Source of the DNA: Orthonyx spaldingii | Taxonomy: Eukaryota; Chordata; Aves; Passeriformes; Orthonychidae | Length of the DNA: 64,000 bases | Assembly: GCA_013397795.1 (NCBI GenBank) | Contig: VZTJ01000013.1 | Span: 216,913-280,912 of the forward strand | Direction: 5' to 3' | In this document: positions 36,841 through 48,357 of the stretch, in pieces | Position numbering within the stretch: the first letter of the stretch is position 1 | How the letters are laid out: every line of letters begins with the position of its first letter | Position numbers and translations under genes: made by a program | Notes under the pieces: generated by a model | Seen by the model: only the letters and a program-made list of their open reading frames with translations | Database searches by the model: none | What the model was told of the DNA's origin: nothing

Positions 36841-37661
36841 ATAAGTGGCATTTTCAAGTCTTTAGTAAAACTTTGGGGATGCATTATCTTTTTAGTTAGT
36901 AATAATAATAAAATAATAAGTATAATAAAAAGCACAGTGTAATCTTTAATTCTCCTGAACCTGAAAAGTGCAGTTTTGCTTAATATCTTGTCATTTTTTT
37001 TTAAATAGAAATGTTATGTACAAACAATGGCAAAAACCCCATAAATTATAATTGGTCTTGCAGGCAAAGCTTAATGGTCATTGAAGCCTTCTAGCAAATG
37101 TTCTCTGCAAATATGGGCAAATATTTCTGTGGTTGAGAGCAGAGGACACCTGGACATCCCAGAGCCAGCCAGGGTCACCCCACCACCACAACCACTGCAA
37201 AGCAAAAATCAATATTCCAAAGTAGGGAACCTGGTAGTAGGTATTTGGGGTGGTTAGCTGTTTAAAGAATAATAAATATGTGTAAAAGACCTTTCTCTGA
37301 CACTGCATCATTTTCACATCGAATTAACATTTTACTTGAGGATAAAATGTAAAAGTGGCAAAGACAATCAGTGAAAAAGCACTTAGAGCTCTTACATAAA
37401 TTTTATTGCTGGAAGGAGAAAGACCCCCAGATTTGTAAATAATTGCAATTCCTTTGACAGTCCCTGATTGTTCCTGAAAAGTTTTTAGGGATTAAGAAGT
37501 GATTTGTCTTGCTTCCACAGGAAGTGCTTTGCAGCCATGAATGGGTTATATACTTTTTGTGATGGCTTTAGGCACTTCCATGAATTTACTCTCTTTCTTT
37601 TGCTTTACTCACTGGTTTTAACTCTACTGACTTGAAAAGAAAAGAAATTGGATAAATAATA
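36841..37661. other. Single-copy AT-rich stretch
   Basis: Nothing recognised apart from a short (aataat)n-like run at 36899-36930. Confidence 0.5.
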
Positions 37662-37826
37662 GGATCATAAAATCTTGGAATGGTTTGGTTTGGAAGGAGT
37701 CTCAAAGCCCATCCAGTGCCACTCCCTGCCATGGTCAGGGACACCTTCCACTGTCCCAGCTTGTTCCAAGCCCCGTCCAACCTGGCCTTGGACACTTCCA
37801 GGGATGGGGAGTCCACCACCTGGACA
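37662..37826 (-). mobile_element. CR1 LINE 3' tail, minus orientation
   Basis: 'ggatcataaaatcttggaat', 'ggtttggtttggaaggagtc', 'cccatccagtgccactcc' and 'ggccttggacacttccag' in CR1 order. Confidence 0.92.
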
Positions 37827-39030
37827 GATAAATATTCCTGGTAGACGTGTTCCCATGATTTGGAAACATTACCATTTAAACAATGGATTCTCACAGCTGA
37901 CTCTTGCTTACAGTACTGTTTATGCAGATGTGTATAAATGGTGCAACAGTCTGGTTTCTACAATCTCTACAGCACAAGAGCTGCACTCCAAATACTTAAG
38001 CCAGCTTTGCTTGTTCAGGGAGATAATGTCCCTGCCCTGTATGAGAGATGCAGCTGGAAAGGGCAGAGTTACAATAACTCAGAAAACTTTTATATTACTG
38101 TAAATGGAAATTAATTCTGTGTTGGAATCAGATGTTTTTATGACTCTTTATACATTTTTCACTTTTGGGTCTTTTATTGACACTGTAACCTTTGGAGGAG
38201 AAGACTTTACTCATCTTTATGATTTACTAGTTCCTTACAGTCTTGGAGCAGACATATTAATTGTGATGACTAAATGCTTATTTTTTAAAAAACACTGGAA
38301 TTTCCAGCAGCTCCAGAGCTGACCAACTCAAAGCTTTTAAAGTCTTTGGCACTAGAATACAAACTTTTCCCCACCATAAATTCAGATCCGGCCCCAGTCT
38401 CACTGCCTCCAGAAAGAAGTGCAGGACTTGTCTGCACATTGTTGTTTTTATAGCAGAAAAATGTGTGAATAATGGCTTGGCAACACATCCTTGAGAGAAG
38501 CAACATAAATTATCTCCGAGAGAAATAAGATACTGGTACAATAATGCATGCTGGAGAATATAGAGAACTTTGTGCAATTTGTTGGTGAGAAGATTCAGAA
38601 GTGATGGATGTCCTGTAATTACTGAGTTGAATGCAAAATATATTTTGCAGGTGTACCCACTACTTAACTGATATCATTCTGAAATTTTAGTTAAAAGTTT
38701 CATTGATTTAATGGTTTGTGGACCCGCAGCTCTCACCCTTGAAAGAACATTTGTTGTCAAAAATGCTCCTATTTTAACACTCACTTTGATGCTTATTCCA
38801 TTGTAATTCTTCCCACTTATTATATTTGAGAGAATTGCTATAATGGAAGCATTGGACGCTCACAGATGGTTTCATCAAAATATTTAAAACATTCACATGC
38901 TTTTATCCTGCAAGAGTTGTTACCAGGCACTTTGTAGCTTTTTATCAAAAACTGCTTGGTGCTCCACCTAACAAAATTTTGCATGTTCAGGGTTTTTTTC
39001 CGCATCAGATGCTACTTTGAAAATCATCTG
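37827..39030. other. Single-copy stretch
   Basis: No repeat or gene recognised; frames at 38104-38322 (plus) and 38278-38577 (minus) are unfamiliar. Confidence 0.5.
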
Positions 39031-39161
39031 ATCACAGAATCCCAAGGTTTGGGTTCGAAGCGGCCTTAAAAATCATTTCATTTCAACTCTCCTGCCACGG
39101 GTAGGGACACCTCCCACTAGATCAGGCTGCTCCAAGCCCTGTCCAGTCTGGCCTGGAACAT
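39031..39161 (-). mobile_element. CR1 LINE 3' tail, minus orientation
   Basis: 'gatcacagaatcccaaggtt', 'gggttcgaagcggcc', 'cctgccacgggtagggac' and 'ggctgctccaagccctgtcc' are CR1 tail blocks with moderate divergence. Confidence 0.88.
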
Positions 39162-39461
39162 TTAGTATTGCCCATGGTGGTCTGTCCTCCTATGACTCTG
39201 AGCTGGCTCATTGCCCTGTTCCTAGTCTAAAGATCTCCTTTCCAGATGGGCCAACCTGGCAAAGGTATCTTTGTCCCACTTTGTCAGGTGCTTCCTGTCT
39301 CTCATGCACTTCAAAGATTCCTGGTGACCACAGAAACCAAAGTGCTGCTTCCACCATCAATGACTCGACCTCCAGAGTTGTCCAGTCATCCTCAACACGA
39401 CCCTCTCAGGAGGCCATCTGCTCTTGACCATCACTGGATATCCAAATTGAGAAAATCTCAG
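39162..39461. other. Unassigned stretch next to LTR
   Basis: Balanced composition, possibly an old repeat, but no family recognised. It ends with the 'tctcag' target site (39456-39461) of the following LTR. Confidence 0.4.
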
Positions 39462-39849
39462 TGTAGCTTTCCTGTTTCCTCTACGGGCTCCTCCAGGCCA
39501 CCGAGTCCAGCCCCAGTAGCTCCTGCCTCGGGAGCTCCGATCCCGGGCCGGGCGGTGGCTGCTCCGGGCAGGCAAAGACAGACGTACTAGTTGCGTTTAT
39601 CAGAGTCCTTTAATCTCCCTCACGGAGGGAAAAACCAATAACCAGATGTGTAGTGGACAGCGTGGCCAGACTGATCCAGCTCCCTTCTCGCCTCTCTCCT
39701 TTATCCCTCTCTCCCTGGTGGGCAGGGCGAGAGGCCAGCCAATAGACAAGTGACGAGCCCGTGACATTTGGCCAGTCCTGGGTAAACAGGGGAGGGATAA
39801 GTGGAATGCAGAGCGGTGAGTGGCCAGGCCAGGCCGGCACACTACCACA
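39462..39849 (-). mobile_element. CpG-rich solo LTR, ERVK-like, minus orientation
   Basis: A 388-bp LTR flanked by a perfect 6-bp target-site duplication 'tctcag' (39456-39461 and 39850-39855). Read on the minus strand it begins TGTGGTAG and ends AGCTACA, with retroviral TG...CA ends. A TATA-like 'ggataaagg' (plus 39700-39706 complement), a CCAAT-type box (39739-39743) and a poly-A signal ATTAAA (plus 'tttaat' 39609-39614) are in the right order for minus-strand transcription. The U5-side is strongly GC- and CpG-rich ('gatcccgggccgggcgg'). A 6-bp duplication is typical of class II (beta/alpha-retrovirus-like) elements. No internal retroviral DNA is attached. Confidence 0.92.
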
Positions 39850-39855
39850 TCTCAG

Positions 39856-41152
39856 TGCAGTTGAAAACCAAACCTTCTGTTTAACATTTCTGAGATCTCA
39901 TTACCCACTTCTTTTTGGTTTTCCCCCAACTACAGTGTGGTTTAGACTTGTGTGGAGCAGACGGTGGAGGTTATGAAGTTCCATTATGTTAAAGGTCACA
40001 GAATTCTTCTGGGCATGGTTCAACTGGCATCACCCAGCTGAAGGATAGAGCTGTGCCAGCCAAAACTTTGAAAGTACTAAACTTTTTAATGAAGAAATAG
40101 TCTTGTATTTCACCGGATGAGCAGATGGATATGAATCAGGAGAAAATATATGTGTGCGGAAAGATTAAATAGATTTCCTTAAGGAATGTCAGGGCTATGT
40201 TAACAAACTTCAGAGTGCCTTGAAAGGACCTGCCAAGCTAAATGAATTTGAGTTCTTTTTGAAAAAAAAAACGGTGAATATTTATGGGTATGTGTGCCTT
40301 CAGGAAAAAAGAAAAAAAAAAAAAAAAGGAGAGATATATTAAGAACATGATAAATTTCCACCACTAGAACTTTAATTTTCACTCTATAATTTTCTAAAGC
40401 CCTTAAAAGCACTTTTTTTCCACTGGAGTTCAGCACCATAACAGCATGGCAGAGTTAACACGGATGCGTGTGCCACATTCCCACCAACTTCCAGCTGTGT
40501 TTCTGCTTATATGAAGTTTGCTCACGTCTGCTATCAATTTTAATAGCTGCTCTAATGCTTAGTTCTAGACTTAGGAGTTACACTGGCACACAGCAGTAAC
40601 ATGTCTATCAAGTGAAAGCTGAAATAATTTGTTCCATGCAATTATATCATATTAAATAAGACAATACTTAATCTGAAGAAGAAAGGAGGCGACACATTGG
40701 AAAATTGCAATTTCCATGGGCAGTTATCATTTTCTGGGTTTGAGTTAATGAGGTCAATAACATAACATAAAATAGGTAATAACCTCCCAGTCTGGGAGGT
40801 TCTATTTTTTTCTGATCATTAGCAAAGTAGGAAATAGGTATTCCTCAGTTCTTGTCCTGGCCTGTGTGTCCATGGAATAATCATCATGTGATGCAAATAA
40901 AAAATTGGTAAAATTAGGTTCAGGTATGATCCCTAATGCTGCAAAGTGTCTGGGAAGTCACCTGAACATGGAAATGGCCTGGAGAGGTGAAAACAAGTCT
41001 GCCTGTCTAATACCACTGTAACAACAGAGTTCAGGAACTCAGAGAGAGGATGTTCCTCATGTTTGGGAAGGAAAATACCAACATATGTGACTTTTCGTCC
41101 TATTATTATGCTGCTCTTGAGCAGTTTTCAAACAGCAGAGCTTTTCCAGAAG
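39856..41152. other. Single-copy stretch
   Basis: A-runs at 40262-40271 and 40314-40327 and a 10-bp inverted repeat around 40781-40801 ('aacctcccag' / 'ctgggaggtt'). No gene recognised. Confidence 0.45.
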
Positions 41153-41842
41153 GTCCCTGAGCCAGCAATGTCCTGGAGGACAAGGAGCCAATGGGATCCT
41201 GGGGAGAGCACTGCCAGCAGATCAGGGAGTGATCCTGCCCCTCTGCCCAGCCCTGGGGCACCTCTGCAGTGATCCTGCCCCTCTGCCCAGCCCTGGGGCA
41301 CCTCTGCAGTGATCCTGCCCCTCTGCCCAGCCCTGGGGCACCTCTGGGGTTCTGTGTCCAGCTCTGGCTCCTCAGCACAGCAGGGCCAGGGAGCTCCTGG
41401 AACGGGGCCGGCGGAGGCTGCGGAGCTGAGCAAGGGCCTGGAGCATCTCGGTGCCCAGGAAAGGCTGAGGGAGCTGGGGCTGCTCAGCCTCGAGAGGAGC
41501 CCCAGCTGAGAGGGGCCCTGAGCCCTGGGTGTCCCTGTGTGCAGGGAGGGGCAGAGCAGGGCCCAGGCTCTGCTCCGGGCCCAGCAATGGCACCAGAGCC
41601 ACGGGCAGGGCCTGAGCCCAGCAATTCCCTGCCCAGGAGGCACAACTCCTGCCCTGGGCAGGGCCCAGCCCTGAGCAGATTGTGCACAGAGCCTGTGGGG
41701 TCTCCTGGCTGGGGCTGTTCCAGAGCTGTGTGCACACCCTGCTGTGCCCTGTGCTCTGGGATGGCCCTGCTGGAGCACGGAGGTGGCACCAGTGACCCTC
41801 TCTGGTCCCTCCCAGCCTGACCCATCCTGGCATTCTGGGATT
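41153..41842 (+). mobile_element. CR1 LINE 3' region, plus orientation (copy A)
   Basis: A GC-rich CR1 running from within ORF2 to the 3' end ('tggcattctgggatttctg' at about 41831-41849). Plus frame 41309-41509 reads LSKGLEHLGAQERLRELGLL then SLER, equal to the CR1 ORF2 segment GLEHLSYEERLRELGLFSLEKR. A 478-bp core (41315-41792) matches copy B in reverse complement with one difference. It carries a 40-bp unit repeated three times (41228-41347). Frames of 183-242 codons inside it come from its stop-poor GC-rich sequence and are not genes. Confidence 0.93.
41228..41347. repeat. 3 x 40-bp tandem repeat inside CR1 copy A
   Basis: Units 41228-41267, 41268-41307 and 41308-41347, starting 'agtgatcctgcccctctgcc' and continuing 'cagccctggggcacctctgc'. 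Identical except for the last base of the third. The related CR1 copy at 42866-43590 has only one unit, so the expansion happened in this copy. Confidence 0.96.
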
Positions 41843-42865
41843 TCTGTGTTTGGCACTGTGAGATCCCATCAGGAGTTCTGTGTCTTGGGCTGGGCATGAG
41901 GAAATGCTCAGAGAACATCGGTAGACTTGGAGTGAAGCAGTGGCACGATAACATGATATTTTGTACTTTTGCCTTTCTCTAGTAGTTTCTACCATTTTGC
42001 CTGACTGCTCACTCTGTTCAGATGACCTCTTCTGGGCTGCCTATCCCAACACTGATGCCATGCTCTCAAGTGATCAGCATAGAGCCCATCACAGTTTTCT
42101 CTTTGTTTTTCCATGTATTATCCTCTAAATGTACCTATAATGAATTTATAAAGTACGATCCTTGGAAATGCTCAAGTGCTCTATTTTCAGAAGTATTTCA
42201 GAAGCATTCTTTTTAAGAAGCATTAGTCTTAAGATTGAGACTGTAACAATAAGACTTCTTTTCAGACAAATGTGTGAAAACGAAAGTCCTTCTAACATCT
42301 GTCTGTTTGAATACACAGGAGTAGATACAGCTGCTCTTCTCCAAGCAAGCAAAGCACTTGTAGTGCAAGTACTTCATGGAGTGAATGGAGAGGGAATAAG
42401 TGTGATTAATAACCAAACACTGTTAATTAGCAGCCTTTCTCCTACTCTATGCCAGAGAGCCTGGTAGTATAAATGACTGATTCCCTACAGTGCCAGATAA
42501 ACACAAGTTCATTATCCTTAATTTCAATTTCTTTTTACAATTTCCCTTTTGAAAAGAAATGCCTATATGAAATCCAAGCCTTTCCAGGTTCATAGGTGTT
42601 TCCTCACTTGAGAGTGTGGGCCAGCACAAGAGCAGGATTCCTGATGATTTAGGAAGATTCATTATTATTTTAATTATTTAATATTAATTTAACAATTAAA
42701 TATTAACTTATTTAATAGGAAGATTCCCAATCATTTTCACACCCAGGGAAGTCTACTTGAAGATGTCACAAAGACACAAAAACTTTTAGAGCATGCCAGA
42801 GATGATTATATCGTTAATGGATTGGTATGAGCTGGTATAACCTTCACGGAAATCTTGGAAAAAGT
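41843..42865. other. Spacer between inverted CR1 copies
   Basis: Single-copy AT-rich DNA without recognised genes; an AT-rich near-palindromic run lies at 42660-42715 ('taatattaattt' / 'aattaaatatta'). Confidence 0.5.
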
Positions 42866-43590
42866 AATCCCAGAATGCCAGGATGGGTCAGGCTGGAAGG
42901 ACCCTCAGGGGCTCATCTGGTGCCACCTCCGTGCTCCAGCAGGGCCATCCCAGAGCACAGGGCACAGCAGGGTGTGCACACAGCTCTGGAACAGCCCCAG
43001 CCAGGAGACCCCACAGGCTCTGTGCACAATCTGCTCAGGGCTGGGCCCTGCCCAGGGCAGGAGTTGTGCCTCCTGGGCAGGGAATTGCTGGGCTCAGGCC
43101 CTGCCCGTGGCTCTGGTGCCATTGCTGGGCCCGGAGCAGAGCCTGGGCCCTGCTCTGCCCCTCCCTGCACACAGGGACACCCAGGGCTCAGGGCCCCTCT
43201 CAGCTGGGGCTCCTCTCGAGGCTGAGCAGCCCCAGCTCCCTCAGCCTTTCCTGGGCACCGAGATGCTCCAGGCCCTTGCTCAGCTCCGCAGCCTCCGCCG
43301 GCCCCGCTCCAGGAGCTCCCTGGCCCTGCTGTGCTGAGGAGCCAGAGCTGGACACAGAACCCCAGAGGTGCCCCAGGGCTGGGCAGAGGGGCAGCATCAT
43401 TCCCTAACCTGCTGGGAATTCTCTTCCTGATGTCCCCAGGACCCCACTGACCCCTTGTCCCCCAGGACGCTCTGCTAGTCAGGGGCAGCTCATTGTCCAC
43501 CAGGACCCCCAGGTCCTTCTCCACAGAGCTACTCCAGCAACAAATCTCTTCTCCATTGATTTTAAAGCAGATCACTGAGTCCTTGATCCG
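42866..43590 (-). mobile_element. CR1 LINE 3' region, minus orientation (copy B)
   Basis: Begins with the CR1 tail 'atcccagaatgccaggatgg' and 'gtcaggctggaagg' and runs about 720 bp into ORF2. The minus strand reads FKINGEEICCWSSSVEKDLG then VLVDNELPLTSRASW at about 43460-43570, the CR1 ORF2 segment preceding the C-terminus (EKDLGVLVDNKL). The core 42917-43394 mirrors copy A. The 285-codon minus frame spanning it joins host DNA and CR1 and is not a gene. Confidence 0.95.
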
Positions 43591-45164
43591 TCTGCTTTGT
43601 GAGTTTGTGTAGTTTGGATTTTTGGTTGGGTTTTTTGGAATGGGAGGGGGCCTGGGGCACATGGAATATGTCTGGATCTTTTGCAAATAGCCTTTCAAAA
43701 CCCACATGTAATTCTTCTGGAGATCATGTTCTATTGCTTTGCTATAAATATTTAGCAAGAACTCAACCAAATCTACATCAGATTATAATTCTGCAGTTTC
43801 CAAATGCAGACAGAATTTACCATGTGCTGAAAACTGCTCTGATCCTTGGCTACAGTGATAAGCTTCCCATGCATTTCTGTTCTTACAGGTCTCTGACTCC
43901 AGCCTACAGAATCTGATATCTACATTAAACTTTCTCTAGGATATACATAAAAGGCAAAAAAAAAAATTATATATTTATACTTGTGTTGGTTTTGGTTTAT
44001 TTTCTAAACATTATGTCACATCTGAATAACTGTTAAAGCTCTGTTTTTCATATATAGTCGCAGATAATTGTCATATAACTTAGGTAGTTTGGGCAAAGAC
44101 AATACAAACTTATTGAGAAGACTCAGACTGACACTCTCTGGAGGTGGGTACAACTTTTTGGACATTATTAAGTTCATTGAAATGCCTATTTTGCATGAAC
44201 GAAGGTATCAATAAGCACAGATAAAATGGAGTCATTAATTTCATATGGGAGGGAAAAGAGAGGGTTTATGTGAATTGTTTCAGCATTTCTAAATGAAACA
44301 TCCCCTTTCATTTTAAAGTAGTGTTTTCATTTTTAATTGATTTTTAAAAAGTTAATTAGGTCTAAAATGAAACACAGCATTTAATTACATGTCAAATTGA
44401 AAATATTTAGTTGATTAAAAATTTTCTTGGTCCAGAACTCTTCCAAGGATCTAATTTCTGAAACTAATTTTCTCCTTGTCATCTAAGGTTGATCTGAATG
44501 TTCTTGTTCTACTTCTGAAAAACTCTGTAGGCATTTTAGAGGATAAACTTCCATAGTGAGGAGTGCAAGGTCTGGACACACCTTTAGGGTTTTAATGCAC
44601 ACAGGTTTTAATTTACTTTCCCAATGGAGGGTATGACAGAGCTGCGAAATACCTATGTGTAACCATCCCTGTGAATTCGATATCCAGGGTGTTAGACATA
44701 AATACCCAGGTACATCTCCTCTCACAGGGGGGAATTTTTCCTCTCCCTTTTGCCGCAGTCTCTCTTCTTCCTTCCAAGTTATTCACAGGTCCGTGGATAC
44801 ACATTCTCTCTGAGCTTTCACATCATGGGATGCCCCATAGGCTTCCCTTGGACCTTCAGCCTTGGTTTAGGCATTGCTTTTATGCAGATGTCTGTCTATC
44901 TCTTGGCAGGTTCTGGTGGTCTCTCCCCATTTTACTCCAAACAATCAGGAAATTATATCACTTTCAGTCACACTGGGGTTTTCCCCATGCGGTTCCCTTG
45001 ACAACTTTCTCCAAAGTCAGTATTAACCCCTGATGCCGTTTGGGGTTTTTTCCCCTTTTTCCTTTTATATTCTCTGTATCCCTTAACTTTATAGCTTCAT
45101 ATTGTGACATAGCTTCAACATTTTCATATGTAAAAAGACAAAACAAATTCCAGGATCCCTGTGC
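43591..45164. other. Mixed stretch upstream of LTR-like element
   Basis: AT-rich and TAATT-rich at 44280-44430. From about 44460 to 45160 composition becomes more balanced with overlapping frames on both strands (up to 120 codons) and no recognisable domain. It might be internal sequence of the element whose LTR follows, but no retroviral motif supports that. Confidence 0.35.
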
Positions 45165-45496
45165 TGTCTTGGTTCTCCTTAGAAACTAAAGCTGAACCCA
45201 GCTCTCCGAGATGTACTTTTGTAAACAGGACCTGAATCTCATCCTAAGGAGGGAGAGTCTAGAAGTTACTAGAACTGGGGGAATTACTTCATCAGACAGG
45301 TTCCTAACTGGGAGATTCTTGTCAGATGTGCTGATTTGCAGAATCTATAAAATTGTACACGGGTCACGCGGGGGGTGCTCCTTTGGTATTTCCCACCTGA
45401 CAGATTTAGTGCACCTGAAAATCCTCACAATAAAAGTCCCCCTTTTATCACTCTAATGGTGTCTGGCTTGTATTTTTAAGACCAGAGAAAAAGACA
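45165..45496 (+). mobile_element. Probable LTR, plus orientation
   Basis: Starts TGTCTT and ends AAGACA (6-bp inverted ends). It has a TATA box 'tataaaa' at 45346-45352 and a poly-A signal AATAAA at 45429-45434 followed by a T/G-rich segment, a spacing of about 80 bp that fits an LTR R region. No target-site duplication is visible, so borders are tentative. Confidence 0.6.
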
Positions 45497-45551
45497 TCAC
45501 CCCCACTGAAGGCCCATTGGACTGTTTCTAACAAGTGCATTCTTTTAACAC

Positions 45552-46110
45552 GGCTGGAAAGTGCCCGTCAGGAAAGGCCCTGGGGGTGCTGGGGACAGAG
45601 GCTGAACAGGATCCCAGGGGTGCCCAGGTGGGCAAGAGGCCAATGGCCCCGGGGGTGTGACACCCATGGAANNNNNNNNNNNNNNNNNNNNNNNNNNCGG
45701 AGCTGGGAAGGGGCTGGAGCCCCAGGAGAGGCTGAGGGAGCTGGAAAGGGGCTCAGCCTGGAGAAAAGGAGGCTCAGGGGGAACCTTCTGGCTCTGCACA
45801 ACCCCCTGACAGGAGAGGGCAGCAGGGGGGGTCGGGCTCTGCTCCCAGGGAACAGGAACAGGAGGAGAGGGAACGGCCTCAGGCTGGGCCAGGGGAGGCT
45901 CAGGTTGGACACCAGGAGGAATTTCTGCCTGGAAAGGGTGGTCAGGCCTTGGCAGGGGCTGCCCAGGGAGGTTTGGAGTCCCCATCCCTGGAGGTGTCCA
46001 AGGAAGGCCTGGAGGTGGCACTCAGGGCTCTGGGCTGGGGACAAGGTGGGGGTCAGGTACAGCTTGGCCTTGAAGGGCGTTTCCAACCTCAGTGACTGTG
46101 GGATTCCCTG
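45552..46110 (+). mobile_element. CR1 LINE 3' region, plus orientation, interrupted by gap
   Basis: GC-rich CR1 with 'gctggagccccaggagaggc', 'ggctcaggttggacaccagg', 'aagggtggtcaggccttgg', 'gaggtgtccaaggaaggcc' and the terminal 'cgtttccaacctcagtgac'. The plus strand reads LRLDTRRNFCLERVVRPWQ then GLPREVW, the ORF2 C-terminus. A 26-base N gap lies at 45672-45697. Confidence 0.93.
45672..45697. other. Assembly gap (26 N)
   Basis: Undetermined bases inside the GC-rich CR1. Nominal length may not equal true length. Confidence 0.98.
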
Positions 46111-47794
46111 TAAAATGTATAATCATTACATGATCTCAGCTCATCTAGGGGCTGCATCAAGGATGAACCCCAGAACAAATAGCAAATCTTCATTTTACTT
46201 GATATCATTTACCCTAAAAGTTTATTGGAAATAAATATAGAACTTCATCACTTCATTTTGCAAAATGGGTCTTCATAGTAAAATAGCAGGAGAAAAATCT
46301 TAGAAAAAAGTCATTGCACCAAGACTTTAAAAAATACTTTGTGAAATCAATTGGATAGTTATGTTGCTGTTGCCAGTGTTTAATATTTGAGGGTTTATTT
46401 TCCTTCTGTACTTCACAAGTTCTTGTGGGTAATAATCTCTAATGCTGCTGGACACATTACTGCATTTAACAAGCTCTAAGGAAAATGCTTTTTAGGAAAC
46501 ATCCAGTTATTTAAATATGATTATTAGGCATGAAACAGATCAGCAATACATTGGTGATGACACATTTTGCAGCTCCCTTTAAATACCCATGGAAAAATTT
46601 TGTCTTGCTGTGGGCTCTGAGCAGTTAAAACTGTTTCTAAGTAATGAATATATAAACATATGTCTGTATATATCTGTATTTATATCTTCACTTTTCAGGG
46701 TGCAGATAGGGCTGTTTGGATTTGCTGTTAGAAATCTTGGGACTATTAGGGATGCAAATGTCAGACTCCTCGAAGGCAGAAGCTGTTTGGTTCTAAGTTC
46801 AAGTTTATTTCCATACTTCCAAGTTGAGAGTATAAATGTTGCAGTTATTTTTTAGTCACTTTTATATGTTCATGATGCTAAATTCTTGCAGATTTGGCAC
46901 TTTTCCCTGGTCTTTATTGCATAATGTATCTTTCCAATCTAACATTTGTCAGGAGGAGAAAATACTTTCATGCTAAATTGGGTAATGTGCAAATCTCAAA
47001 ATGAAGCTTCTTCATAAACTGAACCCTGCACTCCATATGGACATGTAAACTGACAAATGTGCTTTATGCAAGATTATGGGATGAATGGGAAAAAAATGTA
47101 GAAAAATAATGGGATTAAGGCACAGTGACTGGAGATTAGCCCCAGTAGACAGTCAGCTTTGGATAGCTCCCCCCAAACCGGAGCTTAGAGCAATGTCATG
47201 AAAACAATCCGTTATAACAGACCTCTTAACATTATTTCAGCCTAACAAGTGGAAGCCCTTGAAGCAGAGTTCTCATGTTCTCAGTCAACACCTCTCTGCT
47301 CAATTCAATGGCCCTGCATCCATTTTTATTACCCAACAATGTGGCTTTTTATTTGTAAAGAATACAAATTATATGTGTATTTTTCCTGAAAAGAACCTCA
47401 CCAGAACACACAATACATATGCTGGTAACCTGGACAGAAAGGTTTAGAAATAATTGCAAATATTAACCCCCTTATTAACTCCAAGATTTTCCAAGGAGTT
47501 CCAGGTATAAGGACACAGCAGCAAGGCAATTTTTGCAGTTGCAGGTTGGGAGAGGTTTCCTCTGGGCTTTCTTCTTCCCAGTGTTTACTACTCATAAAAA
47601 TGACACAGTAAAATATTCATGAGTAGCAGGTGTAATGCATTAAATATGATAAGCCTGCAGTGGGAGAATGCTCCTGGTGAAGGGATTGGAAGCTGTCAGC
47701 ACGGAGATGTGCTTGTCTAAGGAGATCTGCATGCAGGGATATGTGGATTGCAGGGACATCTTGTTTTGGGAGAATTTCTGTTTAATGACATGGA
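46111..47794. other. Single-copy AT-rich stretch
   Basis: No repeat family or gene recognised. Confidence 0.5.
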
Positions 47795-48025
47795 ATAACA
47801 GAATCTCCCGAGTTGGAAGGGACCCACAAGGATCATTGATCCAGCCCCTGTCCCTGCCCAGACCCCCCAACAATCCCCCCCTGTGGATCCCTGGCTGCGG
47901 TGTCCAAATGCTCCTGGAGCTCTGGCAGCCTCGGGGCCGTGCCCATTCCCTGGGGAGCCTGGGCAGTGCCCAGCACCCTCTGGGAGAAGAACCTTGCCCT
48001 GATCTCCAGCAAAACCTCCCCCAAC
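47795..48025 (-). mobile_element. CR1 LINE 3' tail, minus orientation
   Basis: 'aacagaatctcccgagttgg' then 'aagggacccacaaggatcat', 'caacaatccccccctgtgg' and 'ctggagctctggcagcctcg' define a CR1 subfamily also present at 62088-62350. About 230 bp, 5'-truncated. Confidence 0.92.
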
Positions 48026-48357
48026 ACATGAAAAACTAAGTTTTAAATGTTTCTTGAAAGTTCACACTCTGATCATCTCTGTGTGTGATTCATCAGCAAA
48101 CTTCCAACTGCACCAGCTGGCTGGACTAGTGGAGGAGGAAATCAGAATATGGAAATATTCACATTTGGAGTTGAAGGCTGGAAGAAAAGGAGCCCCGTTT
48201 ATCGATATTTAATGTTGGACAGGATCAAGGTCAACTCCAGGGGCTGAGGAACCTGCAGATGTGAGCAGGGCTGTGAATTAAGGCAGTGAGGGAGCACCAG
48301 GAGCAAAGCACAGCCCTGTCAGCCCCGGTTCTATGTGTGCTGGGAACGGCAGCTGCA

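Noticed and set aside
39162..39455. Possible host exon or older repeat before the LTR
   Set aside because: No reading frame or family could be recognised on either strand.
41228..41347. CRISPR-like or satellite array
   Set aside because: Three contiguous units without spacers, wholly inside a CR1 element.
41128..43770. Open frames of 183, 207, 242 and 285 codons on both strands
   Set aside because: They lie in two GC-rich CR1 copies in mirror image, and the translations are the same element read in different frames. Only the CR1 ORF2 traces are real, and they are broken.
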